Source of the DNA: Halobaculum halobium
Lineage (GTDB): Archaea; Halobacteriota; Halobacteria; Halobacteriales; Haloferacaceae
DNA length: 64,000 bases
NCBI RefSeq assembly: GCF_030127145.1
Contig: NZ_CP126158.1
Location: 2,728,001-2,792,000, forward strand
Direction: 5' to 3'
Below the pieces are notes generated by a model, which worked only from the letters and a program-made list of their open reading frames with translations, searched no databases and was not told the DNA's origin. How positions within the stretch are numbered: position 1 is the first letter of the stretch; each line of letters begins with the position of its first letter. The position numbers and the translations under genes are program-made. Below, piece after piece: positions 37,062 to 44,317 of this stretch.

Positions 37062-38351
37062 GTCCGACGGCACCGGGCTCGATCGGCGGTGCATCGCTCG
37101 CCGCGGCGCCGCTGCAAACGGTGGCCGACGCGCTCGATCTGGTGAACGCTCCCCGACTCGCCGGCTTCGCGGTCGCGTCGTTCCTCGTTGCGACCGTCGC
37201 AGCGGCGGCGTACCGCTGGTTCGTTAGTGAACCGGTGCCGCGCGGGCTGACGACCCTGTTGGGGACTGCGGTGGTCGCGGTGTACCTCAACACGGTGGGG
37301 CTGTTCTCGACGGTCATCCCGGTGGGGGGGATCGCGACCGCCGACCCGTTCGCGCCGATGGCCGTGCTGCGAAACGTCGTCAGTCTCCTCATCGCCGCCG
37401 GAACCGCGCCCCTCGGGCGACGCGTGGGCGACCGGTTCGCGACGAACGTGACCGCCGTCACCGGCGGGGACCGCGTCGAGGGCGAACTCAGTCGATTCGC
37501 GCGGACTGTCGGGCGGATCCGCACCGTCACGCTGCCAGACGAAATCGCCGATATCGACGGGTACGACCCGGTCGACGACGACACGAAGGAACTACTCGCC
37601 GGCGAGACGCTGCTGTTCCCCAAGCGCCTCTCAGGAGAAGCGCTCCACGAGGCGTTGCTCACCCGACTGAAAGAGGAGTACGACGTGGGGCACACCGACG
37701 CCGAGTTCGACGGCGACAGCGTGACTCACCTCGGTATCGGCCGCCGCATCGCGGGGATCGGCCCGACGCTCGGTCCGGGAACGCGCGCCGTCGCGATCCG
37801 CGCGGACCCCCAACGGGGGCGGTCCGGGAGACATCGTACAGGTGTGGCGCGTCCCGGAGCCGCCCGCTCCCGCTTCGGCGGAGCCCTCGGAGGCCGACGA
37901 CGGCTCCGCGGCGGCACTCCCGGCGAGCGAGGCCGAACGGATCGCGACCGGGGAACTGCGTGCCAGTGCCGGCGACGTGGTGACGTTGGCCGTCGACGAC
38001 GACGACGTTTCGGCCTTCGACGACGACGGGACGTACCGGCTGATCACCATGCCGGCGAGTCCCCGTGCCGACCGCGAGTTCGCGTCGTTGCTGCGCGGTG
38101 CCGACGAGACCATGGCCGTCATCACCGTCGCTGCGGGAAGCGAGTTCGAGGGTACGACAGTCGGGGACGTGCCCGGGTCCGTCGTCGCCGTCGAACCGAC
38201 AGACGGGTCGGTGGAGCCGATCCCGGCTCGCGGTCGGCCGCTGACGGCCGACGAGACGGTGTACGTGATCGCCCGACCGGAGGTGCTCCGCGAGATCGAA
38301 CGGCGGGCGACCGAACGACGATCGGCGGACGGAACGGGTACCGCCGACTGA
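37058..38351 (+). CDS. membrane protein with TrkA-C-like domain, second of pair (frameshifted)
   Basis: GTG at 37058 overlaps the preceding stop by 4 bp (GTGA), so the two are translationally coupled. It has three helices (LAGFAVASFLVATVAAAAYR, LTTLLGTAVVAVYLNTVGLF, VLRNVVSLLIAAGTAPLG) and a cytoplasmic region (RTVTLPDEIADIDGYDPVDD) parallel to the first protein. A C is missing in the run at 37807-37811; restoration joins IRADP to the continuing PNGGGPGDIVQVWR frame. The end (EGTTVGDVPGSVVAVEPTDG, DETVYVIARPEVLREIE) is RCK_C-like. Restored about 431 aa. The pair probably forms a heteromeric assembly. Confidence 0.75.
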
Positions 38352-38426
38352 CTGAGACGTTCGATCGACGAGACCGGTGGATGCGACGGCGCAACGCTCT
38401 TGATTGCCCGACGGCGACGAAGGGGT

Positions 38427-38702
38427 ATGAACTGGAAGCTGTTTGCCGACCTCGCAGAGGCGGCCGGCGAGTCGGAGCCGACCGTCGAGGCGGAGGACAC
38501 CGCGACAGTCGGGGAGGCGCTGGATGCGCTGTTGGACACACACCCCGCGCTCGCGGCTCGCGTGCTCGACGAGGACGGCGACCTCAGAGGGCACATCAAC
38601 ATCCTTCGAAACGGGCAGGACGTTCGGAAGGCGGAGGGACTCGACACGCCGGTCGACGCCGGCGACGAACTCGCGCTGTTCCCGCCAGTCAGCGGCGGGT
38701 AA
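38427..38702 (+). CDS. ubiquitin-like MoaD/ThiS-family protein (SAMP-like)
   Basis: 91 aa, beta-grasp: MNWKLFADLAEAAGESEPTV, ATVGEALDALLDTHPALAAR, HINILRNGQDVRKAEGLDTP, DAGDELALFPPVSGG. The C-terminal GG is the site adenylated by E1-like enzymes. In haloarchaea such proteins act as small archaeal modifier proteins (samp) and/or in molybdopterin sulphur transfer. Which paralogue this is cannot be decided. Last host gene before the provirus; about 95 bp from tRNA-Val. Confidence 0.88.
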   Translation: MNWKLFADLAEAAGESEPTVEAEDTATVGEALDALLDTHPALAARVLDEDGDLRGHINILRNGQDVRKAEGLDTPVDAGDELALFPPVSGG

Positions 38703-38797
38703 TGCGGGAAACCGTGGGACGGCGCCCCGGGGCGCCACCCTTTCGGAAGTCTTAATTATGTCCCTGCGGAATCGACGAGTGCGAAGCACGCGCGGAT

Positions 38798-38872
38798 GGG
38801 TTGGTAGTCTAGTCCGGTTATGACACCTCCTTGACATGGAGGAGGCCGGCGGTTCAAATCCGCCCCAACCCA
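38798..38872 (+). tRNA. tRNA-Val (GAC), provirus attachment gene
   Basis: 75-nt cloverleaf: acceptor GGGTTGG/CCAACCC, anticodon stem CCTCC/GGAGG with loop TTGACAT (anticodon GAC), T-arm GGCGGTTCAAATCCGCC, discriminator A. A TATA-like cttaattat lies at 38751-38759. The last 13 nt (38860-38872) are duplicated at 60753-60765. They form the core of the att site, so the tRNA stays intact after integration. Confidence 0.96.
38860..38872 (+). repeat. att core, left (attL)
   Basis: CCGCCCCAACCCA, the 3' end of tRNA-Val. Identical to 60753-60765; upstream of this the two sequences differ (aaat before the first, gaaaa before the second), which sets the left edge of the core. The right edge cannot be set because identity continues into the second provirus copy. 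Confidence 0.85.
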
Positions 38873-38936
38873 CTTCTGACCCTATCACGAATCGACAGCC
38901 GGTAGCCTCTTCCTTATCCCACGGAGGTGAACGGCG

Positions 38937-39062
38937 GTGAGCCGCACCCGTCGCGTCGATTTGTCGGCGCTTCCCGCGCCGATCTGCACGGTCTGCGGCT
39001 CCCCGATTGGTGAGGACGATCAGCGGTGTCCGGCTCTCGATGATGGGAGGTGTTCTCCGTGA
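38937..39062 (+). CDS. 41-aa zinc-finger protein (provirus)
   Basis: GTG at 38937 preceded by a strong Shine-Dalgarno (ggaggtga, 38922-38929). Contains ICTVCGSPIGEDDQRCPALD: cysteine pair CTVC plus two further cysteines (RC, RC) that could complete a zinc site. First gene of the provirus left arm; its stop overlaps the next start (GTGA). Function unknown. Confidence 0.6.
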   Translation: MSRTRRVDLSALPAPICTVCGSPIGEDDQRCPALDDGRCSP

Positions 39063-39166
39063 GCTACTGCCCGAGCTGCGGCTCCCGACTCGTTACACGG
39101 ACGCCGTTTGGCAGCGGGATCCCGCGCCGCGTCTGTCCCGAGTGTCCTGGAGGTGACGAACGGTGA
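39059..39166 (+). CDS. 35-aa zinc-ribbon microprotein (provirus)
   Basis: GTG 39059 overlapping the previous stop. It is a minimal zinc ribbon: YCPSCGSRL, then RRVCPECPGG, with two CxxC pairs about 22 residues apart and little else. The GTGA overlap with the following SWIM gene and the Shine-Dalgarno ggaggtga upstream of that gene support translation of all three in series. Confidence 0.6.
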   Translation: MSYCPSCGSRLVTRTPFGSGIPRRVCPECPGGDER

Positions 39167-39639
39167 GCACCGACGACCGCCGCACGCTTCCAGACGCGGC
39201 CGAGGTGACGGTCTCCGACGCCGTCAGCGGCGACGTGCTCGATTTCGAGGCCGCGATGGGCGGTACCTCGTGGGACCGCGCCGACGGCCTGCACGCGCTC
39301 ATCGAGCGGGCGAGCACCTACGGCTGGCGTGTGTCTCTCCCGGACGGAGAGGACGCACACAGCGTCGCCCTCGCGGACGAGAGCGGCGCGTTCGTCGGTT
39401 GGTGCGACTGCGAGGGCTATCACTGGAACGACGGGCCATGCGCTCATCTCTGCACGCTTCGCAAGGCCGCGTTCATCGGCGGCGAGACGACGACCGGCGA
39501 GCGCGTCCGGATCGCGTCGACCGCCGTCGAGGACACACCGTCAGGTGAGGCCCTACCGGACGGCGGCCACCAGATCGATCGGGCGCTTCGAGAGGATGCC
39601 GTCGGCGACCGCCGCGTCGGCGGGGAGGGTCGCAGATGA
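39163..39639 (+). CDS. SWIM-type zinc finger protein (provirus)
   Basis: 158 aa from GTG 39163. The core is GWCDCEGYHWNDGPCAHLCT, i.e. CxC...CxH, the SWIM zinc-finger pattern, in the middle of the protein. It is flanked by an acidic N-terminus and a charged disordered C-terminus. SWIM proteins are frequent in haloarchaeal mobile elements and may bind DNA or proteins; no specific role is assigned. Third gene of the overlapping left-arm cluster. Confidence 0.75.
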   Translation: MSTDDRRTLPDAAEVTVSDAVSGDVLDFEAAMGGTSWDRADGLHALIERASTYGWRVSLPDGEDAHSVALADESGAFVGWCDCEGYHWNDGPCAHLCTLRKAAFIGGETTTGERVRIASTAVEDTPSGEALPDGGHQIDRALREDAVGDRRVGGEGRR

Positions 39640-39733
39640 CGGATCGGCCGTTCGCGACCGTCTCGGCCCGTCAGCGACGGCGGTTCCGGCGGTCCTCGCG
39701 AGCGCGCACACCCGAGGGCGCGCACGAACCCCG

Positions 39734-39764
39734 CGCTACCCCCTCCCCGGGGGGGTGTGTAGCG
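39734..39764. promoter_or_regulatory. G/C hairpin carrying a variable G tract
   Basis: Arms CGCTAC (39734-39739) and GTAGCG (39759-39764) enclose C-rich then G-rich tracts that can pair further. The G run has 7 bases here (39749-39755) and 5 in the second provirus copy (61642-61646). The part gtgtgtagc (39755-39763) is also inverted at 39812-39820, just before the Shine-Dalgarno of the next gene. This is the main non-coding part of the 193-bp stretch before the DNA-binding protein gene. Confidence 0.5.
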
Positions 39765-39832
39765 GAGGCCCGTTCCCCGTCGCCGTCTGCGTATTACACG
39801 AACACCAACCTGCTACACACGGAGGCTATCTG

Positions 39833-40342
39833 ATGCCTCGCAACCAACAGAGTAAGAGCAACGACAGCGCGCAGTTGTCCGTCCGGTGCGACGCCGAACT
39901 GAAGGAGGACTACCAGGACGTGCTCGACGAGCGCGGCGACAGCATGAGCGACGACCTCCGCCGACACATGGAGGCCGTCGTTCGACGCGAGCGCGGTCGC
40001 GACACCTCCGACGAGTTCCGTCCCGACGACGACACACTGGCGCGCGTCTACGACGCCCTGCTGGCGTTCGCGAACGAGGACCTGAAGCTGACCCTCGACC
40101 ACTACGACAGCGCGGTCGCCAACGAGGCCGACGTGAAGAAGGGGAGTCTCGATGCCTTCACCCACCGGCTCCAGCGAGAGGGCTACGTGAACCTGTCCGG
40201 CGACGGGCCGAGCGTCCGGCACTCGAAGACCTACGTCCGGGTGAAGCCGCCCGCGGCCGACCCCGACGAGTGGATCCACCGGCACCGGACCGTGGCCGAG
40301 CGCCGAGAGGCGCGGCGTGGGGGTGTTCCCGCCGATGACTGA
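39833..40342 (+). CDS. DNA-binding-type protein with ribbon-helix-helix-like N-terminus (provirus)
   Basis: 169 aa from ATG 39833, preceded by ggagg (39821-39825). N-terminus SAQLSVRCDAELKEDYQDVL and MSDDLRRHMEAVVRRERGR look like a beta strand plus two helices of the RHH class. The C-terminal part LARVYDALLAFANEDLKLTL, DAFTHRLQREGYVNLSG and RHSKTYVRVKPP resembles a winged helix. A plausible early regulator. TATA-like tattac (39792-39797) lies about 36 bp upstream. A longer in-frame reading upstream exists but depends on the variable G tract. Confidence 0.75.
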   Translation: MPRNQQSKSNDSAQLSVRCDAELKEDYQDVLDERGDSMSDDLRRHMEAVVRRERGRDTSDEFRPDDDTLARVYDALLAFANEDLKLTLDHYDSAVANEADVKKGSLDAFTHRLQREGYVNLSGDGPSVRHSKTYVRVKPPAADPDEWIHRHRTVAERREARRGGVPADD

Positions 40343-40646
40343 TGATCACAACGCGGGAGGTTCTCAACTCGCGCTCGACGACCATTACTGTCCGTCGCAC
40401 GAGTCGCTACGTGCCGCCATCACGCCATCTGAGACCGGGAAATGCCTGCGGCTGGAGAGTCCCCACGGGACACTCTCGTGGGTTCTTCAGAGCGCCAACG
40501 GCAACATGTGGCGCGTTGCTGAGTTCAACAACCAGTGGAAGAAGACGTCCATCGGATTCGCGATCAATCGCGTGAACAGTAACGGGCGCTGGAACTGGAG
40601 CTACGTGCCGCTGTCGGACATCGAGGTGGAACCATGGGCGATATAG
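40335..40646 (+). CDS. hypothetical provirus protein (103 aa)
   Basis: ATG 40335 overlaps the preceding stop by 8 bp. Mixed beta-rich sequence with many Trp residues (LSWVLQSANGNMWRVAEFNN; RWNWSYVPLSDIEVEPW). No family recognised. It overlaps the methyltransferase start by 13 bp, so it is cotranslated with it. Confidence 0.65.
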   Translation: MTDDHNAGGSQLALDDHYCPSHESLRAAITPSETGKCLRLESPHGTLSWVLQSANGNMWRVAEFNNQWKKTSIGFAINRVNSNGRWNWSYVPLSDIEVEPWAI

Positions 40647-42127
40647 ACGAATCTGGAGGTTCTCACCTGACCGCCGTGGACCTGTTCTGCGGCGCTGGAG
40701 GATTCAGCCACGGGCTCGCACTCGAATGCGAAAATCTCGGCTACGACGTGCGACTGATCGCCGTCAACCACGACGACGACGCGATCGCGACGCACAAGCG
40801 GAACCACCCGTGGGCCGAGCATCACAACGCGAAAGTCGAGGAGCTGCACCCGCCGAAGGTCGTTGGTGACGACGACGTGGACCTGCTCGTCGCCGGCCCG
40901 GAGTGTACGCACTTCAGCAGAGCCCACGGATCGCAACCCGTCTCCGAACAGCGCCGCGCGAGCCCGTGGCACGTCGTCGACTGGGTTCAGAAGACGCAAC
41001 CCGAGGCGGTCCTCGTCGAGAACGTCCCGGAACTGAAGTCGTGGGGACCGATCGACGACGACGGGAAGCCGACGCGAAACGGCGAGACGTTCGAGGCGTG
41101 GGTCGACGTGATCCACTCGCTCGGCTACTCGGTCGACTACGACGTGCTGAACGCCGCCGACTACGGCGACACGACTTCGCGGCGTCGGCTGTTCGTCGTC
41201 GCCCGCCGTGGCGGTCGTGCTACCCACCCGGAACCAACACACGCGGAGTCGCCCGGCGAGGACCGCGATCCGTGGCGGTCGGCCGCTGAAGTGATCGACT
41301 GGAGCGACCGCGGATCGTCCATCTGGACGCGCTCGCGGCCACTCTCGAACAACACGATGCAGCGGATCGCACAGGGTATCCGCGACCACTGTGACGACGA
41401 CCTCGCCGACTACGCGGACGTGGTCGCCGGGATCGGCCCCGACGACATCGAACGGATGCAGGAGGATGTCGTTTCGGTCGACGACCTACCCGACGCGCTC
41501 GACGAACGCGACGAGCCGTTTCTCGTGTCCGCGACGGCGTCCGCGGCGACCGACGGCGGAACTCGGATGGTGATGGGCCAGCAGTCGAACGCCCGTGCTC
41601 TCGACGCCGACACGGAGCCGGTGCCGACGATCGCGACGCGCGGCGCCGTTCACTTCATCGAAGCGCAGCCGTTGAAGCCGCGGAACCTGCCGGCTCGCGG
41701 GCTTCACTCGAACGCGACCTACGAGGCAGACGACCGGCCGCTTCACACGGTGACGGCAAGCAACCACGACGGGCACCTGGTCTCGCCGTTCCTCGTCGAA
41801 TACTACGGGAACAGCGACACGGCACCCGTCGACGAGCCGTTGCCGACGGTGACGACGAAGGATCGGCACGCGCTGTGCGTTCCGAACCTCTCACCGCTGG
41901 GGCTCGGGCTCCGGTACCGGATGCTCCAGCCGCGGGAACTCGCCGCGGCACAGGGCTTCCCGAGCGACTACGAGTTTGTCGGCGACACGAAGGCGTCGAG
42001 GACGGCACAGATCGGGAACGCTGTCCCCGTGAACCTTGCCCGGGCACTGGTCAACGAGGCCCTCACGTCGACGGCCCCGAGTCTGAACAGCTACGGCAGT
42101 CCCGAGGAGGCTCCGGCGGATGACTGA
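40634..42127 (+). CDS. C5-cytosine DNA methyltransferase (provirus)
   Basis: 497 aa. Motif I TAVDLFCGAGGFSHGLALE, motif IV AGPECTHFSRAHG with the catalytic Cys91 (PEC instead of the usual PPC, a variant also known in phage enzymes), motif VI VLVENVPELKSWG, motif VIII TTSRRRLFVVAR, and motifs IX-X near the end (QIGNAVPVNLARALVNEAL). The middle target-recognition region contains repeated P-x-P/H-TVT phrases (EPVPTIATRG, RPLHTVTASN, EPLPTVTTKD), typical of phage-type enzymes. No cognate endonuclease is adjacent, so self-protection of viral DNA or an orphan regulatory function is likely. The recognition sequence cannot be predicted. Confidence 0.93.
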   Translation: MGDIDESGGSHLTAVDLFCGAGGFSHGLALECENLGYDVRLIAVNHDDDAIATHKRNHPWAEHHNAKVEELHPPKVVGDDDVDLLVAGPECTHFSRAHGSQPVSEQRRASPWHVVDWVQKTQPEAVLVENVPELKSWGPIDDDGKPTRNGETFEAWVDVIHSLGYSVDYDVLNAADYGDTTSRRRLFVVARRGGRATHPEPTHAESPGEDRDPWRSAAEVIDWSDRGSSIWTRSRPLSNNTMQRIAQGIRDHCDDDLADYADVVAGIGPDDIERMQEDVVSVDDLPDALDERDEPFLVSATASAATDGGTRMVMGQQSNARALDADTEPVPTIATRGAVHFIEAQPLKPRNLPARGLHSNATYEADDRPLHTVTASNHDGHLVSPFLVEYYGNSDTAPVDEPLPTVTTKDRHALCVPNLSPLGLGLRYRMLQPRELAAAQGFPSDYEFVGDTKASRTAQIGNAVPVNLARALVNEALTSTAPSLNSYGSPEEAPADD

Positions 42128-42269
42128 GCCGGATGCAGTAGACGACACAGATATTCCTCAGTCGCGGATCCGCTGTCTCGGCTGCGGGAACATCGAGAAC
42201 AGCGTGAAAGAGCACCGCCGGCACATGGCCCGTGCGGATCACCTCGACCACGGCGAGACCTACCTGTAG
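42120..42269 (+). CDS. C2H2-like zinc-finger microprotein (provirus)
   Basis: 49 aa, ATG 42120 overlapping the methyltransferase stop by 8 bp. The core RCLGCGNIENSVKEHRRHMA is C-x2-C-x(10)-H-x3-H, a classical single finger. Followed by about 100 bp of relatively AT-rich intergenic DNA (42270-42368) that probably holds a promoter for the next operon. Confidence 0.6.
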   Translation: MTEPDAVDDTDIPQSRIRCLGCGNIENSVKEHRRHMARADHLDHGETYL

Positions 42270-42368
42270 GCCCCGCCGGCGACTCCTTCTTACGGTCGCA
42301 AGTGATTAATTCCATAGCTGAATACATCACTAACAAGACTTGTAGGCAAAACCACCGTTCACGCGAAC

Positions 42369-42602
42369 ATGGGAGTGCAAACACTCCACGAGAAGCAGAA
42401 CGGAACCCAGCGAACGTATCACGTCGTTTCTGTCGAAGACGCGACCGGCAAGACGTTCCCGCACACCTTCGAGGACACCGCGGACGGAATCGAGTACCGC
42501 GGCGCCGGTGAGCCCGGCGAGATCGACGAGCGCGACGACGCGCCCGCCTCGGCCGTCTCGACGTTGGAAGCGTACACCGGCGAGGAGCTGGGCGATGACT
42601 GA
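42369..42602 (+). CDS. small acidic provirus protein (77 aa)
   Basis: MGVQTLHEKQNGTQRTYHVV, beta-rich N-terminal 45 residues (EDATGKTFPHTFEDTADGIE) and acidic tail. No motif recognised. First gene after the 99-bp intergenic region; the stop overlaps the next ATG (ATGACTGA). Confidence 0.6.
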   Translation: MGVQTLHEKQNGTQRTYHVVSVEDATGKTFPHTFEDTADGIEYRGAGEPGEIDERDDAPASAVSTLEAYTGEELGDD

Positions 42603-42810
42603 CGCATGGACGTTGGTGTGGGCCTACGGAACGGCCGGCATCCTCGGCCTCAACGTCGGTGCGATGTTGGTCGCGAGGTTCCCGACAGACCCGCTCGGCT
42701 ACTGGGGCGGGGTCGGTCAGGGGATCGCGCTGGCGCTACTCGCCGTCGGGATGCTCGGTCAGTATGTCACCCTCATCGAAGAGTCGGATACGGAGGGTAT
42801 CAATGCCTGA
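42595..42810 (+). CDS. two-helix membrane protein (provirus)
   Basis: 71 aa from ATG 42595: WTLVWAYGTAGILGLNVGAM and IALALLAVGMLGQYVTLIEE are hydrophobic helices separated by a short loop. The topology resembles holin-like or envelope proteins, but no specific function is supported. Overlaps the next gene by 8 bp. Confidence 0.6.
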   Translation: MTDAWTLVWAYGTAGILGLNVGAMLVARFPTDPLGYWGGVGQGIALALLAVGMLGQYVTLIEESDTEGINA

Positions 42811-42964
42811 GACGTACGAACAGGCCAAGGAGGCAGGCGTTCGGACGCCGGGCTGGGACTGCGCCAACTGCGGCCGGCCGGGCTTCGAGCACGAGATGGA
42901 GCAGACCCGCGACGGCGAGGGGCGGATCTGCTATCGATACATCTGTCCGGGTGGTGAGACATGA
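42803..42964 (+). CDS. 53-aa zinc-finger protein (provirus)
   Basis: ATG 42803. DCANCGRPGFEHEMEQT plus ICYRYICPGG give four cysteines in two clusters (CANC and C-x4-C), a probable zinc site. Acidic. The stop overlaps the next ATG (ATGA). Confidence 0.55.
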   Translation: MPETYEQAKEAGVRTPGWDCANCGRPGFEHEMEQTRDGEGRICYRYICPGGET

Positions 42965-43092
42965 CCTGCTTCAGCGGGCCGTTCATCGCCGCAGGGTGTG
43001 CAGCGGCTATCACGTTTGCCGTTGTAGTCACGCTGTTCTGGCTGATCATCGGCGCCGCGGTAACGCTGGCAGCGATGGAGGGGCCGACGTGA
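42961..43092 (+). CDS. 43-aa single-TM protein (provirus)
   Basis: MTCFSGPFIAAGCAAAITFA continuing into VVVTLFWLIIGAAVTLAAME: one long hydrophobic helix spanning most of the protein. Overlaps neighbours on both sides by 4 bp. Probably a small envelope or membrane protein; not recognised. Confidence 0.5.
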   Translation: MTCFSGPFIAAGCAAAITFAVVVTLFWLIIGAAVTLAAMEGPT

Positions 43093-44120
43093 GCGAGGCC
43101 GTCGAGTTCGGCTCGAAGGCGGCTGCGGACCGCGCTCGCGAGGAGCACGCCGATCTCGTTTGTCCCGTGGACGACGACAAGCGGATGCGGACGGTCCACT
43201 TCGTCAGCGACACGCCCGACACGCTCCTTGACCGACTCCGCGCCGAGGCCGACGAGGGAACCGCCCAGCGCGAGGACCGCGGCCCCGGTCAGGTCGACCT
43301 AACCGACGCCGAACGCGGGCGCCTCGACTTCTCGAAAGGCCGGGCAAACGTGCTCTGGGCGCGCTCTATCAAGGGACTGGCCGCCCGCCACGGTGTGAGC
43401 GACTGGACGAGCTACGTCGACCCGACCCTCACGGTCGACGAGCACCGCGAGGTGATGGAGAACGCCGGCCAAGAGGGCGGCGGCGCCCGCGCCGATCCGG
43501 ACCAGCGCGACGCCGACCGGGAGGCGAACGCAGCCGCCACCGAGCAGGCCGAAGGCTGCAACCACGCCCGCGGCCACTGCGAGCACGGCGACCCCGACGC
43601 CTGCGAGTTCCTCCAAGAGGCGTGTGGGTACTCGGAGGCGGAGGTATCCGACCTGCTCACGGAGCCGGACCCAGCACCCGGAGACGGGCCGACCGACGAC
43701 GATGCCAGCCCGCTATCGCCGCCGGACGATCTCGAGGGAGCGCGTGTCGGTGCGTACCTCCGGTCGGTCCGGGGCTATCTCAACGCGACCGACGCTGTCG
43801 CCGAGCACATCGAGAAGCTGCGCGAGTCGCTGGAGCACGCGAACGACGCGGCGCGGGCGGTGAACGGCATCCGAACCGACGCGGGGCTGGAGCCGATCCA
43901 CTTCACGAAGCTGGAGGATGCGAACGCCGACCTCACGGATCTTGTGCGGATGGTCGCGACGACCTGCGAGGAGTGCCATGCAGACCACTCCGAACACGGT
44001 CACGACGTGACCGCCGGCGACCGCGAGGACGTACGAGAGGCGGCCGTCGACGGTGCGGGTTCGACGCCCGTCGGCGTGAGTGACGAAACCGAACGAGCAG
44101 CTACGGAGGCAGACACATGA
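43089..44120 (+). CDS. large unknown provirus protein with Cys/His-rich motifs
   Basis: 343 aa from GTG 43089. N-terminal alpha/beta region (VEFGSKAAADRAREEHADLV, RTVHFVSDTPDTLLDRLRA), a helical block (LDFSKGRANVLWARSIKGLA), a Cys/His motif CNHARGHCEHGDPDACEFLQ near residue 160, a helical coiled coil (YLNATDAVAEHIEKLRESLE) and a second Cys/His motif CEECHADHSEHGHD. No replicase, helicase or nuclease signature is visible. It is the largest unidentified protein of the left arm and so a candidate for a replication or regulatory role by elimination only. Confidence 0.7.
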   Translation: MSEAVEFGSKAAADRAREEHADLVCPVDDDKRMRTVHFVSDTPDTLLDRLRAEADEGTAQREDRGPGQVDLTDAERGRLDFSKGRANVLWARSIKGLAARHGVSDWTSYVDPTLTVDEHREVMENAGQEGGGARADPDQRDADREANAAATEQAEGCNHARGHCEHGDPDACEFLQEACGYSEAEVSDLLTEPDPAPGDGPTDDDASPLSPPDDLEGARVGAYLRSVRGYLNATDAVAEHIEKLRESLEHANDAARAVNGIRTDAGLEPIHFTKLEDANADLTDLVRMVATTCEECHADHSEHGHDVTAGDREDVREAAVDGAGSTPVGVSDETERAATEADT

Positions 44121-44317
44121 CACAGATCACGATCAGCGACCCGACCGAGGTACAGGCAGGCTACTGGAGCGCCGAGATTGTCGAGGATGGCGACCTCATC
44201 GCAGAAGCGCACCTCTCGCCCGATACGCTCCCGGACTTCGACGACCCGCGCGAGTTCCGTGAGTTCCTCGAAGCGATGGCTGAGGGCGTCGGTGCGGCCG
44301 AGCACATGGACCTATGA
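44117..44317 (+). CDS. small acidic provirus protein (66 aa)
   Basis: MTQITISDPTEVQAGYWSAE, then EIVEDGDLIAEAHLSPDTLP and a C-terminal helix FREFLEAMAEGVGAAEHMDL. Soluble and acidic. No family. ATGA overlaps at both ends. Confidence 0.6.
   Translation: MTQITISDPTEVQAGYWSAEIVEDGDLIAEAHLSPDTLPDFDDPREFREFLEAMAEGVGAAEHMDL

Noticed and set aside
39636..39833. Open frame between the SWIM gene and the DNA-binding protein
   Set aside because: Arg/Pro-rich, its end depends on the variable G tract, and a strong Shine-Dalgarno precedes the downstream start. Not annotated as a gene, but reported under the G-tract finding.
40601..41389. Minus-strand frame opposite the methyltransferase (also at 62492-63280)
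   Set aside because: Shadow of the methyltransferase; no domain and no start context.
42606..43088. 5' extension of the 343-aa provirus gene
   Set aside because: Would overlap three small genes with good overlapping starts; the translation is Arg-rich and unlike the rest.
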